Positions 18,670 to 27,332 of a DNA stretch of 64,000 nt are shown here, piece after piece (the stretch's first letter is position 1; the number at the start of each line of letters is the position of its first letter). The stretch lies in assembly GCF_008065115.1 (NCBI RefSeq), contig NZ_CP042913.1:904338-968337 (forward strand), given 5' to 3'. The translations under genes and the position numbers were made by a program. The notes beneath the pieces were generated by a model, which searched no databases, was not told the origin of the DNA, and was given only the letters and a program-made list of their open reading frames with translations. This DNA is from Bythopirellula goksoeyrii. Its GTDB lineage: Bacteria > Planctomycetota > Planctomycetia > Pirellulales > Lacipirellulaceae.

Positions 18670-19152
18670 TCACGCGTTCAAAGCGGTTTGCAGTTTGTCT
18701 TCGTCTTCATGGGAAAGCGATGTCTGCAGAACCTTGCCACCAGTTCCCTTGAGTTCTTCCAGGACTTTATCCGGAGTCATGTCACGCACGAGGACAAAAA
18801 GTGCTGAGGTCTCGGGTTTCATCGTCTCGGCCAGATCTTTCATGAACTTGTCATTGATGCCGATATCCGTGAGAGCACCAGAGATGGCCCCGGCAGAGGC
18901 ACCAACAGCAAGGCCCAACAACGGATTGAGGAAAATCATGCCGACCAGAGTCCCCCAAAAACCACCACCAAGCGCACCTGCGCCGGTCAGGTTGACTGGC
19001 TGGTGAAGCTTGACTTTCCCAGCGGCATCTTTGACCGCAACTACGGCGTCTTCCAATGCAATCAAATAATCTTGTTGCATCTTTCTCAATGAAAGTCGGA
19101 CTTCCTCGGCCTTAAAAGCGTCGTCATATCCGATAACTACTAATGTACTCAT
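18670..19152 (-). CDS. DUF1269 domain membrane-associated protein
   Basis: A 160-residue protein. The N-terminal alpha/beta part (MSTLVVIGYDDAFKAEEVRL) is followed by a Gly-rich double hydrophobic hairpin (about 72-110, 'GALGGGFWGTLVGMIFLNPL' then 'GLAVGASAGAISGALTDIGI'). A C-terminal part follows with 'ETSALFVLVRDMTPDKVLEE'. This is the DUF1269 layout. The ATG at 19152 has AAGGA six bases upstream, so the longer reading to 19230 is rejected. It sits between the two DUF3302/HlyD pairs, on the strand of the right-hand pair. Function unknown. Confidence 0.88.
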   Translation of the reverse strand: MSTLVVIGYDDAFKAEEVRLSLRKMQQDYLIALEDAVVAVKDAAGKVKLHQPVNLTGAGALGGGFWGTLVGMIFLNPLLGLAVGASAGAISGALTDIGINDKFMKDLAETMKPETSALFVLVRDMTPDKVLEELKGTGGKVLQTSLSHEDEDKLQTALNA

Positions 19153-19247
19153 AGGTATTCCTTTCCAAATTTCAAGCACGGAGCATGTAGAGGTTCTGAT
19201 TAAAGTAGCGGAGTGAATTGTCGACAACAAGACGGTTGGTATCTAAC

Positions 19248-20369
19248 TCATGGTAACGGCAGATAATACATCCATTTCTTCATACGAATCGTAACCTTGC
19301 TGATCATGGCAAACGGTTTGCCCCAATCGGTGTAGATCGCAACTGCTCCGGCGGCACCCATTTCCAGCTGATCGGCAGGCTCTCCTTCGTCCAAGCTGAT
19401 TTTGACGGCCAAAAGGCCCGGTGATCCGATTTCAGCGGCCGAGGGAAGTTTTCCAGTGGTAGTAAATTGGCCTTCTCCCGTGGCCTCAATCACGTTCACT
19501 ACCTTCCCGCGAAACAACTTGCCCGGCTGATTCTTGAATGCCAATTCTACCGGATTGCCGGGTTGCACATGAACCAGCATCTGCGCTGGCAGTGATGCGG
19601 CGATCATCGTTTCTTCCGTGTCGATGAAGGTGCCTGCGGCTGCGAAGGGCATTGCCGTGACGTAGGTCCCCTCTCGAATTTGCCAATCGGTGATAAACCC
19701 ATCAGTCGGCGCTCGCACAGTGCAGCCTTCCAGATTGAATTGGGCTGTATCGATCTGTGACTGGATAACGCCAATTTGGTCCTTGCCTGCGACAAGCGCA
19801 GCACCGGCTTGATCCTGACTGGCCTTGGCTTTTTGCAGCGAGGCTTGGGAAGCGGCCAGGGCTTCGGTAGCCTCAACAAGTTTTAGCTTTGAAATCGCTT
19901 GGGGGTTCTCTTTGTTGATCGTAACCGACACATCAGAGGCCGCTTGCTTAGTGGCCACATCGGCTTCCGCTTGCTTCACCGCAGCCTCTGCAACTTGAAC
20001 GCTCGCTTCTAGCTGCATTACATTACTCTTCGCCGCAGCCAATTGGGATTTCGCCAAAGCCAGTTGATACTGATAGGGCTCTGGATCGATCTCGTAAAGC
20101 ACGTCCCCCTTCTTGAGCGGCTCATTCGGTTCAGCCGGAATACTGATCACTTGCCCTTTCACGATGGGAACGATCTGTACGACGTAGCGGCTCACCACGG
20201 CTCGAGTGGAGATCGGCGCGGCCAAAGTCCATAGCACAACTGTAGAACCGATCATCGCAACGCCAAGAACCACAAAACCTGCAATGGGCCAGGGGCTAGG
20301 TTTGACCTTGAGGATTTTGAATACGAGTACGATGAGGGCCACGTACACAATCGTCATTACAGCGATCAT
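19248..20369 (-). CDS. HlyD-family membrane fusion protein, second copy
   Basis: A 373-residue periplasmic adaptor with two N-terminal hydrophobic segments (about 3-20 and 27-50). A lipoyl half 'QVISIPAEPNEPLKKGDVLY' is followed by a helical hairpin (about 95-210). The second lipoyl half is 'VRAPTDGFITDWQIREGTYV', and a beta-barrel end completes the protein. It is the counterpart of the protein at 17189 but has a shorter hairpin. Its ATG overlaps the stop of the DUF3302 gene by four bases (ATGA at 20366-20369), so the pair is translationally coupled. Confidence 0.9.
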   Translation of the reverse strand: MIAVMTIVYVALIVLVFKILKVKPSPWPIAGFVVLGVAMIGSTVVLWTLAAPISTRAVVSRYVVQIVPIVKGQVISIPAEPNEPLKKGDVLYEIDPEPYQYQLALAKSQLAAAKSNVMQLEASVQVAEAAVKQAEADVATKQAASDVSVTINKENPQAISKLKLVEATEALAASQASLQKAKASQDQAGAALVAGKDQIGVIQSQIDTAQFNLEGCTVRAPTDGFITDWQIREGTYVTAMPFAAAGTFIDTEETMIAASLPAQMLVHVQPGNPVELAFKNQPGKLFRGKVVNVIEATGEGQFTTTGKLPSAAEIGSPGLLAVKISLDEGEPADQLEMGAAGAVAIYTDWGKPFAMISKVTIRMKKWMYYLPLP

Positions 20370-20620
20370 GAAACGGAATCTCCTTCATTCGCGGAGCGAC
20401 TGGACGGCGGAGCTATGAACGCCCAGACAAACGCTAAGGGCCAAAGTAGACCCAGCGTGACCAAACTTATCCAACTGGCAGCGTTGACGGCATCCGCGTG
20501 GGGATGATTTCGCGCTCTAGCAATCTTCCCCGGGAGCGAGCCCAGTTCCACAACGATCACAACCACCGCCGCTACCAGTACGGCTATGACGAAGAAGGCA
20601 AAATAATCAAATCCGTCCAT
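20366..20620 (-). CDS. DUF3302 (YiaW-like) inner-membrane protein, second copy
   Basis: An 84-residue protein with two membrane helices (about 5-25 and 48-70). The core 'LPGKIARARNHPHADAVNAA' followed by SWISLVTLGLLWPLAFVWA aligns closely with E. coli YiaW. It is coupled by an ATGA overlap to the HlyD-type gene. With the pair at 16811-18604 this makes two DUF3302/HlyD modules on opposite strands within 4 kb. Confidence 0.88.
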   Translation of the reverse strand: MDGFDYFAFFVIAVLVAAVVVIVVELGSLPGKIARARNHPHADAVNAASWISLVTLGLLWPLAFVWAFIAPPSSRSANEGDSVS

Positions 20621-20629
20621 CTAAGTCGG

Positions 20630-20690
20630 GTGGGCACCGCCCACCAAAATGATTGATTGGGTTCAAATATCGTTGGTGGGCGGTGCCCAC
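20630..20690. repeat. Inverted repeat, GTGGGCACCGCCCAC family
   Basis: Perfect 17-bp arms (20630-20646 and 20674-20690) with a 27-base loop. Each arm is itself a small hairpin (GTGGGC-ACC-GCCCAC). It lies between the Gly-rich gene and the DUF3302 gene. A related, imperfect copy is at 34595-34663 and a half copy near 470. Confidence 0.75.
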
Positions 20691-20700
20691 TCTACGGGAA

Positions 20701-22347
20701 TCAGCTCTTGGTTTGCGAGTCGTCTGCCGGCTGCTTCAAACGTACAAGCGTCCATTGTTGGGTCTTGTCCTTGCTTTCGTGGACGAGCATAGTCGACTCG
20801 TCTTTGGTCAAGTTGTAGAGACCCGTGTCGAAAATGATGCTCTTCTTGTTGTCGACGACCCAAGTGACTCGCTGGGTTTTCTTGTCGACGGCACCCGACA
20901 CTTGCTGCACATTGTCATCGCCCGTGTTGTAGTAATTACCGCGAAGTATTCCCTCCTTATTGACGGCAAGTTGGAACGTCATCTTGCTCGACTTTTCACC
21001 GGGGGGAATCGCCTCAAACACACCCAGCGGTAGCCACTGTGGGTTGTCAGCACTCGCCGAACTATCTTCCTGCACGTTGGCCTGTTCGCCCGTCTCGGCA
21101 AGATCAGCGGCCGATTGGTAGTACGCATCGGCAGATGCAATTTCCTGTCCTGCTAGATAGACATTGTCGTCGTCATAATAAATGTTTGATCCATAGTCGT
21201 AGCTCATCGCAGGCCATTCCGTACCATACCAGGCGTTGATGCTTCCCCAAGTAGCGGCTGTCCAGACACCTGCTGCGAAGCCTCGAGCATACCAGGCACC
21301 AGGATAACGCGCGTACCAATCACGGCCGAATGCGCCCCAGTGGTCGTAGTTCGTTCGTACAAAGTTGCCCTGCACACGCATGTCGGCTCTCGAGCATCGC
21401 CACGTGCCGGCGCCACGTGAGTCGGCATAGAATCCACCTCGCGAAGCCTCGCCATGAGCAGCCATGCCGCCGTCTGCACCTCTGACGACCGTGCCACTGG
21501 CTTCGCGTGACCCGCCCGCCACCCCGCCAGGTCCAGCAGCGATACCGCGTTCGCCTGCTTCACCATGGGCAACAGTATTTCCATCGGGGCCTTTGACAAC
21601 GGTGCCGCTTGCTCCTCGCTCACCAGCTGCGCCACCGCGGGGTCCGACTGCGGCACCACGTTCACCGGCTGAGCCATGGGCGATTGTGGCTCCATTGGGT
21701 CCGTGCCAGACGTTGCCCTCAGCTCCCCCCTTGTGTTCTGCTGCTTGATCAAAAGAAGTCAACCCATGCATGCTGCCGCCAACAGCGCCGTGAGAGTCGC
21801 GAGAGCCGGCAGCCGAGATTCCTGAATCAGTCGGCATTCCCAAGAACGAATTGAGTCGCGAAGCCGAAGGGGCTCCGCCACGCATGCCGCCGAATTCTCC
21901 GCCTCGTGCACCTTCGCCACCTAAAGCTGGTCCTCCGGGCCGTCCGCCGGCGCCACCAAGACCTCCTGCTCCTCTCCCTTCCAAGCCGTCGAGACCACCC
22001 GCACCACCGAGGCCACCCTCACCTAATCCGCCGGGAGCTCGACCGCCCCCGCCGAATCCACCTGGGCCGCCAGGGCCTCCTCCGGCGAAACCTCCGCGAG
22101 GTCCGCCGCCACTAAAACCACCGCTGCCGCCAAAGCCACCAGGCATCCCACCTCCGTGGAAACCACCACCACCTCCGCCGAAGCCGCCGCCCATACCACC
22201 ACCATGGAAACCTCCTCCACCCATACCGCCGCCGTGGAAACCTCCGCCGCCATGCCCACCCCCAAAGCCGCGACCATGGGTCAGGTCAACACCCAACAAA
22301 ACCGAAAGACTCATTGCAATCGTGCACAGAAAATAGCGTTTCATCAT
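20701..22347 (-). CDS. Long Gly-rich exported protein with C-terminal conserved domain
   Basis: A 548-residue protein. A signal peptide (about 1-25) is followed by an extreme Gly/His/Phe tract (about 26-165, GGFHGGGMGGG-type repeats). A collagen-like part (about 210-325) has 'AGERG' and 'ASGTVV-G-DG---AHG' repeating about every 43 residues. An aromatic stretch holds 'GAFGRDWYARYPGAWYARGF', and a folded C-terminal domain (about 430-540, 'WLPLGVFEAIPPGEKSSKMTFQL') ends the protein. Such proteins are common in planctomycetes and probably sit in the envelope. The ATG at 22347 overlaps the upstream stop (ATGATGA), so it is coupled to the NTF2-like gene. Confidence 0.85.
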   Translation of the reverse strand: MMKRYFLCTIAMSLSVLLGVDLTHGRGFGGGHGGGGFHGGGMGGGGFHGGGMGGGFGGGGGGFHGGGMPGGFGGSGGFSGGGPRGGFAGGGPGGPGGFGGGGRAPGGLGEGGLGGAGGLDGLEGRGAGGLGGAGGRPGGPALGGEGARGGEFGGMRGGAPSASRLNSFLGMPTDSGISAAGSRDSHGAVGGSMHGLTSFDQAAEHKGGAEGNVWHGPNGATIAHGSAGERGAAVGPRGGAAGERGASGTVVKGPDGNTVAHGEAGERGIAAGPGGVAGGSREASGTVVRGADGGMAAHGEASRGGFYADSRGAGTWRCSRADMRVQGNFVRTNYDHWGAFGRDWYARYPGAWYARGFAAGVWTAATWGSINAWYGTEWPAMSYDYGSNIYYDDDNVYLAGQEIASADAYYQSAADLAETGEQANVQEDSSASADNPQWLPLGVFEAIPPGEKSSKMTFQLAVNKEGILRGNYYNTGDDNVQQVSGAVDKKTQRVTWVVDNKKSIIFDTGLYNLTKDESTMLVHESKDKTQQWTLVRLKQPADDSQTKS

Positions 22348-23294
22348 TTGGTTTCCTTATTCGTTTTGCTGTCGCTCTTGCGCTCGATCACGATTTCTTT
22401 CGTTCTCGGCAGCGGCTCGCCTCCGACGGTGCGGTTGATCGATTGCCAAGAGTGAACGTTGTCGTCGGCATCGTAGAGAATATTTATGGAAGAGGTGGGA
22501 AGACCCTCTGCAGTTACGCCCTGAGTGCGAATCATCCAGTGGGCCCCCTGCTTGCTCCACTCGCCATAGCCATGACTGCCATCGGCGTTGAAGAACCAAG
22601 AGACTAGGTGCCCCGTGACTGGATCCTTGCCGATGATTTGTGATCCACCAGCAATAGGGCCTTTCTCGTCAGTGATCTTCGTTTCGCCACGAATAAAGCT
22701 TCCATTACCCATCCAATCATAGTCCAACTCAACTTCACTTCCGTCGCCTAAGGCGGTCCAATCGCCGACAAGCCAGGCGAGATCTTGTAGGCTCAGATTG
22801 GCTGACGAGGAAGGTCGTGAGGGCGAATCCCGTACACTTGCCATGAGCCACTGTCCGTTTTGCTTGACGTGGATCGCCATGTAGCGACCACTTGCCACAG
22901 CGGCGGGCGAGGCAATTGTGAGTTGCGAGTGCCCGTCTTCAATTGCCGAGTCGGGACTCACTTGCTGAATCGCATTGATCGCGATTTCAATCTTGGCCCC
23001 TTGGTTGTTGGCAAAAAAATCTGCGTACTGTTTCTCGATGGCTGCCCGACCGACCGTACGCGTGCCTGCTTCATCGATATATTCTCCATCCTCTGTCCAC
23101 AATGCGGCAATCGCCTTGGCGTCTGCTTGGTTGAAGGCCGTGACAAATTGTCGGGCGCTTTCACTGACGGCCTGCTCCACTTCCGATCCAGTCGCTGGTG
23201 CATCCTGAGCAGTAGCCACGATCGGATGACAAACCAAGAGACCGAGCAGGCAAAACCCAAGTTTTACGATTGCTTGAAGATGACGAGCTTCCAC
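22344..23294 (-). CDS. Exported NTF2-like (SgcJ/EcaC, DUF4440-type) protein
   Basis: A 316-residue protein with a signal peptide (about 1-30). An NTF2-like domain (about 38-160) shows 'ARQFVTAFNQADAKAIAALW' and 'DGEYIDEAGTRTVGRAAIEK', typical of SgcJ/EcaC-type proteins. A second half (about 165-305, 'LAWLVGDWTALGDGSEVELD') resembles DUF1579-like beta-barrel domains. GTG at 23294 is the start, six bases after GAGGAT. It is coupled by overlap to the Gly-rich protein, suggesting a joint envelope role; no enzymatic role can be claimed. Confidence 0.85.
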   Translation of the reverse strand: MEARHLQAIVKLGFCLLGLLVCHPIVATAQDAPATGSEVEQAVSESARQFVTAFNQADAKAIAALWTEDGEYIDEAGTRTVGRAAIEKQYADFFANNQGAKIEIAINAIQQVSPDSAIEDGHSQLTIASPAAVASGRYMAIHVKQNGQWLMASVRDSPSRPSSSANLSLQDLAWLVGDWTALGDGSEVELDYDWMGNGSFIRGETKITDEKGPIAGGSQIIGKDPVTGHLVSWFFNADGSHGYGEWSKQGAHWMIRTQGVTAEGLPTSSINILYDADDNVHSWQSINRTVGGEPLPRTKEIVIERKSDSKTNKETK

Positions 23295-23836
23295 GATTCG
23301 ATCCTCACGTTGGAATTCAGTTGCTGGATATCGTCCCTAGAACCGAAGATGATTCGCTTGAGTCGCAAATCACCGGAGTCCTACGCAAAGCTAGGGGCGC
23401 TGAGCGCAATATAAGTGGCTGGCATAGCTACGTCAATTAACTCTGGTTGTCGACCTGGAGAAGCTAAAAGTCAAAAACTCCGAAAGACACTATTGGCCAC
23501 AGAGAATACATCTGGCCACAGAGAATACATCTGGCCACAGAGAATACATCAATTCTCAGTACTCTGAGATCTCGGTGTCCTCTGTGGCTATTTATTTGTT
23601 GGCCATGTAATCCACTATGCTGTTCTCCTTGTTGTCGAATTAGCATCTACGGGCGCTTTCAACACGAGCCACGTCAGATTTTTCCAAATCGTTACAAGCG
23701 GTAAAGTCGGCGGGGCTTTCGTCTAGAACACTCTTTTCTGGCTTCTCTGCCATTCAGAGAATGCCGAATTAATAAGTAATCCACTGCGCACCTTTCGTAT
23801 GCGCCGCAGCCCTATCAAGGAAGATGGACTGATACG
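23295..23836. other. Divergent intergenic region with tandem repeat
   Basis: A 542-bp gap between divergent genes (GTG at 23294 minus, ATG at 23837 plus), so both promoters must be here. Besides the repeat at 23495-23589 I see no gene. A 60-codon minus-strand frame at 23464-23646 consists of the repeat itself. Confidence 0.5.
23495..23589. repeat. Three tandem 19-bp units plus inverted half, CACAGAGAA family
   Basis: The unit GGCCACAGAGAATACATCT starts at 23495, 23514 and 23533 (the last incomplete). At 23574-23589 the complement GGTGTCCTCTGTGGCT occurs, so the array can fold back on itself. It is the same core word as the inverted repeat at 507-571, here locally amplified. Confidence 0.8.
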
Positions 23837-25072
23837 ATGAAAATTCAATCTGTTCGATTGCTCGTTCTTCTACTCATTGGCACAGCTACTGCCCAGTGCT
23901 GCCATGGTCAAGATTTTGCCAGCCGCATGGCGGCAATGGCCAAACAGATGGAAGAGAGCGGCGTTGTCTACGTGATAGCAGGAACCGATTTCTACCAGGG
24001 AGTCGCCAGCGGAGGGGCCAACGAAACCTTCGAGAATGGCGTCAAGATCGACCAGTTCCTCATGCTCGACAGCACCAAGATGGGGCTCTGGGAGGGAATG
24101 ACCGTCGTCATCCATGCAGAATCCCGATTGGGTAACGACGTGAATTTTGACGCAGTCGCTTTCTCACCCGTCAATGTGGCCATGCTCTATCCCAAGTCCA
24201 ATGAGCACGACACCGCGATCACGGGCTTTCAGCTTTCCCAAGCACTCAGTGAAGAAGTGCAGTTTACTTTTGGCAAGTTCAATGCGTTGGACATGTTCTA
24301 TATGCTCTATCCGCAGACAGGTCGCGGAGTGAGTGGCTTCATGAATGCCTCGATGGTCATACCCCTGTCGATTGCCCGCGTTGCCCCTTTGTCATTCATG
24401 GGAGCTGGATTCCTGACACTAGAAGGCAAGCAGGTACAGGGAGGCCTTCTGGCATACGATACCAATAACATCACGACCACTAGTGGCTTCGACAACATGT
24501 TTGACAATGGCGCCAATATTATGGGCTTCTGGAGGTTCTTCACTGAATTTGGTGGACTACCCGGGTCGCACCTCTTTGGAGGTGTCGCCTCCACGGGGCA
24601 GTTCACCGCCTTAGACCCGACCGGCTGGGAATTCTCTCCAGGACAGGGAATTGTGGCGCCTCAATCATCGGGTGCCTACACCCTACTCTACATTGCTGAA
24701 CAAACCCTCTGGTTCGATGACTACGACAAGAACCGCAACGTCACCTTGCTGAGTCAAAACGGTTATTCTGACGAGACCACCAGTCCTTTTCAGTGGTCCA
24801 CCAACGTCGCAATTCAGTCAAAGGGGCTCAACCGTCGTCGCCCCAACGATGCGATTGGCATAGGTGGATTCTATACGGGCATCAGCAACGACTTGCAAAA
24901 TCTGGTCTCGTCGGTCGTTGACGTGCAAGACGTCTACGGCGCCGAATTGTACTACAACATGGAAATCGCCAAGTGCTTCCACCTGACGGGCGATCTGCAA
25001 TTCGTCGAACCAGGCAACGCCTCCAACGACACCGCGGTCGTCGTGGGAATGCGGGCGACGCTGGCGCTGTAA
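23837..25072 (+). CDS. OprB-family carbohydrate-selective porin
   Basis: A 411-residue outer-membrane beta-barrel. A signal peptide (about 1-25) is followed by a short helix (ASRMAAMAKQMEESG) and then repeated strands with aromatic ends. 'GLWEGMTVVIHAESRLGNDV', 'QFTFGKFNALDMF' and the terminal 'FHLTGDLQFVEPGNASNDTAVVVGMRATL' region (ending in the aliphatic VVVGMRATLAL) fit the OprB family of sugar porins. The gene stands alone with REP-type palindromes immediately behind it. Sugar specificity cannot be read from sequence. Confidence 0.88.
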   Translation: MKIQSVRLLVLLLIGTATAQCCHGQDFASRMAAMAKQMEESGVVYVIAGTDFYQGVASGGANETFENGVKIDQFLMLDSTKMGLWEGMTVVIHAESRLGNDVNFDAVAFSPVNVAMLYPKSNEHDTAITGFQLSQALSEEVQFTFGKFNALDMFYMLYPQTGRGVSGFMNASMVIPLSIARVAPLSFMGAGFLTLEGKQVQGGLLAYDTNNITTTSGFDNMFDNGANIMGFWRFFTEFGGLPGSHLFGGVASTGQFTALDPTGWEFSPGQGIVAPQSSGAYTLLYIAEQTLWFDDYDKNRNVTLLSQNGYSDETTSPFQWSTNVAIQSKGLNRRRPNDAIGIGGFYTGISNDLQNLVSSVVDVQDVYGAELYYNMEIAKCFHLTGDLQFVEPGNASNDTAVVVGMRATLAL

Positions 25073-25088
25073 GCGACTCCCATGGTAT

Positions 25089-25154
25089 CTGAATTCGCAA
25101 TAATTCAGAGTCACTGGTGCCAACTCGATTCTGAACTCTTGCGAATCCAGCTAC
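25089..25154. repeat. Two REP-type palindromes right of the porin gene
   Basis: Copies at 25089-25108 and 25131-25154 (inverted orientation) share the form CTGAATTCGCAA-GAATTCAG with the flanking word GTAGC. They abut the stop of the REP-associated transposase gene and match the four copies at 25760-25926. Confidence 0.8.
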
Positions 25155-25155
25155 T

Positions 25156-25744
25156 TCAGTCATCCGATTCCTTTCTCCCTCCTACGTGTAAGCCGTACGT
25201 CAGTAAATGTGCGTGGATGCGCCAGAACCGATCCCAATAATCTTCCTGGAACGGCTTGAGTTCCGGGTACCCTGGAACAAGACATCCACTATAGGAGTAG
25301 TCCGTATAGCCGTCCGAACGGACTAGTCCGCTCCGCTCCGGATTTCGCGCAATGTATTCCGCGACTTGTTCGAAGGCGCCTTGTTCTCGTTTTTCCTCAC
25401 GGAGGACATGGTCGTAGGGCTGGGCTTGAAGGCGAGCTTCGAGTTTTTCTAGCACCGGGTTCAATTGTCGGCGAAAGTATCGCATCGCTTCTCGCTGATC
25501 GCTATCGTCGAAAATGCCAATCCAAAGCATATGGATGTGGTCCGGCATACAACAGTACAAGGGACAGCATACCCCGAATCGAAATGCCGCATGAGTGAGG
25601 ATCTCGCGAAATTTGTAATAGAAGAATAGGTATCAGCCAGCCCGTTCTGCGATCTTCCATCGTGAGAGACCAGTGGACGTACGCCTGTCCACGATAGTAC
25701 TCTAGAGGCAACCGCTTCAGGTAGTCATGACGTTTATTGTTCAT
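25156..25744 (-). pseudogene. REP-associated tyrosine transposase (RAYT, Y1/IS200-like), frameshifted
   Basis: Two overlapping frames together make one protein of about 195 residues. The first part (ATG at 25744, 'LPLEYYRGQAYVHWSLTMED' then RRTGWL) continues in another phase as 'FYYKFREILTHAAFRFG', CCPLYCCMPDHIHMLW and then EYIARNPERSGLV. The HUH motif (HIH in MPDHIHMLW) and the YIARNPER helix with the likely catalytic Tyr are present. The phase change falls near 25620, just after GWL. One base removed, or two added, would restore the frame. RAYTs act on REP palindromes, and REP-like repeats flank this gene on both sides. Confidence 0.85.
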
Positions 25745-25759
25745 CAAGTCACCTCATTG

Positions 25760-25926
25760 GTAGCCGAATTCGCAAGGATTCAGATACCTGAGAGTTTATC
25801 TGGACGTAGCTGAATTCACAAGAATTCAGATTTGTCAGAACGCATTTCCCTTGCGGCTGAATACGCCAGAATTCAGATGCGTCAGATAACATCCCCCCAC
25901 GACTGAATTCTTGCGAATCCAGCTAC
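25760..25926. repeat. REP array, four 24-bp palindromic units
   Basis: Units at 25760-25783, 25806-25829, 25853-25876 and (inverted) 25903-25926 have the form GTAGCTGAATTC-N-GAATTCAG with a GCAA or ACAA centre. Spacing is 22 to 26 bp. Together with the pair at 25089-25154 they bracket the broken transposase, a typical RAYT/REP layout. Confidence 0.85.
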
Positions 25927-25951
25927 CGGCGCGTGCTGCCTACAAGCGTGA

Positions 25952-26365
25952 AAGGGGTTCCATACCGCTGTTCGAGAAGCTCCAGTTACCGCAGGTCAGC
26001 GACTGGCGATCCTCTTCAGCAGCACCCACGCGTACTACAGCCCTAGCGATGCTTCCCACTACGTGTGGTTCTTTCAAACTCGCAATCCCCATCCGGGCGG
26101 AGAGTTTTCGATCTATTCCCCCACTCTCTACGGTCCAACACCGCTCCGCGATATCTATCTACCCGTAGCAGACAAAACCGTAGACGCCGGCTTCCGCGTC
26201 TATGTCGATGTGATTCCCGAGCCGTCATCGCTAGTGCTCATCTTGTGCGCTGCCCTATCGAGTTGCAGCCGCGCTACCAGTCCGCGAGGGTGCTACTACC
26301 CCCCAAACGGCTGTTCAACTAACTTGACAGACTCTTTCAGGAACGGATTTATCGACCAACGGTAG
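25952..26365 (+). pseudogene. C-terminal remnant of a PEP-CTERM anchored protein
   Basis: An open frame without a credible start runs from 25952. It reads like the end of an exported beta-rich protein ('SPSDASHYVWFFQTRNPHPG', then FSIYSPTLYGPTPLRDIYLP) and reaches 'DVIPEPSSLVLILCAALSSC' followed by SR. This is a PEP-CTERM signal (IPEPSS, hydrophobic stretch, Arg). The N-terminal part is missing and the fragment begins 25 bp after the last REP unit, so the repeat/transposase event probably destroyed the gene. After the signal the frame continues 30 codons further than usual, which also points to decay. Confidence 0.65.
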
Positions 26366-26481
26366 CCACGGCCATGTTCCGAGGTTTGGCACGGGTATGA
26401 TGGTTTGATCTCAGAAAAATACTCTTCTGGAGAAACTCAGAAGTTAGCGAGTCGTCTAAATCCAGCCTTTCGAGGGGTCCA

Positions 26482-26682
26482 GTGCTGGAAAAATTCCTGG
26501 CATTATTCGCTGTTTTGGTTAATATTGGAGCTTACTTGATTTCCCCTCACGCCATGCAAGCTGGGGCTCTTCTCCATGGTCCGTTCGCTGCTTTGCTGTT
26601 TGTCTTATGTACCTACTCCGGGCACGAATTTGCAGGGATTGAAGTACGACGCGAATCGAATCTAGTGGGAACCGGTGAGTAA
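26482..26682 (+). CDS. Small membrane protein, 66 residues
   Basis: Two hydrophobic segments (about 4-21 and 28-45) and a polar C-terminus. The GTG start at 26482 follows GAGGGG by five bases. Family not recognised. It lies 62 bp before the next gene on the same strand and may be co-transcribed with it. Confidence 0.5.
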   Translation: MLEKFLALFAVLVNIGAYLISPHAMQAGALLHGPFAALLFVLCTYSGHEFAGIEVRRESNLVGTGE

Positions 26683-26743
26683 GGCGAATTATAATCTGCC
26701 TTGAAAGTGCCGCGAAAAGACACTTATAGAGAGAAGGCTATCC

Positions 26744-27232
26744 ATGTCAGAGCCTGAGAAAAAGCAAAGCAGAAATCGAGCGGGCGTTTTCGGCGTTATG
26801 GCTTTGTGCCTAACCGTTCTTCAATGGATATTTGAGCCTGAGCCCACTCCTGAGGAGCTTAGAGAACGTAGAGAAGAAACTATACGTCGAGCAAATCTGA
26901 GAACAGATCAACAATTCACAAAACCTGGAATCATATTCACAAAACGCGAAGCGGACGGGACTTTTAAAGCTTATCAATCACTACGTGTAGTGGACCACGA
27001 CGGATTGGAAAAGGTCCAACTAAAAACTAAGAAGGGGGTCATCGTTTGGGAGAAGTTTCTCGGCGACTTTCCGCCTGCCAATGAGAGTTTAGTCGTGAAG
27101 GGAGAACACGATCAGTATGCCTGTGACGTTCGTCTCTACGTCCCCAGGCTGCCAAATGATACTTACTCCATAATAGTATTTGATAAAGCGGGAAATTCAT
27201 TCACGAAAGAAGCTTTCTTTGGTGACGAATGA
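26744..27232 (+). CDS. Membrane-anchored hypothetical protein
   Basis: A 162-residue protein with one membrane helix near the N-terminus (about 12-30). A charged linker (EPEPTPEELRERREETIRRA) leads to a beta-rich C-terminal half (about 60-160) that looks like an immunoglobulin-type fold ('YSIIVFDKAGNSFTKEAFFG'). GAGAAGG precedes the ATG at 26744. No family recognised. Codon use is more A/T-rich than in the neighbours, as in the whole 26.4-29.4 kb stretch. Confidence 0.7.
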   Translation: MSEPEKKQSRNRAGVFGVMALCLTVLQWIFEPEPTPEELRERREETIRRANLRTDQQFTKPGIIFTKREADGTFKAYQSLRVVDHDGLEKVQLKTKKGVIVWEKFLGDFPPANESLVVKGEHDQYACDVRLYVPRLPNDTYSIIVFDKAGNSFTKEAFFGDE

Positions 27233-27332
27233 ACCAAGCCGTATCGTTCGGCGGTGTGGACACCCACCAGTAGTTAGCAGAAAGCGGTTTGTCCAGCGGT
27301 CGGATTCCCCACTCTACTCATCGGAGTTGGCA

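Noticed and set aside
21851-22336. A Pro-rich 161-codon plus-strand frame
   Set aside because: It is the antisense of the Gly-rich tract (Gly codons read as Pro). No ribosome site, and the sense gene is coupled to its neighbour.
23495-23550. Possible CRISPR array
   Set aside because: Only three direct 19-bp copies without spacers. The heptanucleotide array at 47074 and the REP array at 25760 likewise lack unique spacers of constant length, and no cas gene is present.
27180-27332. N-terminal extension of the membrane protein at 27333
   Set aside because: It would overlap the preceding gene, its sequence is polar and atypical, and the GTG at 27333 has a proper ribosome site.
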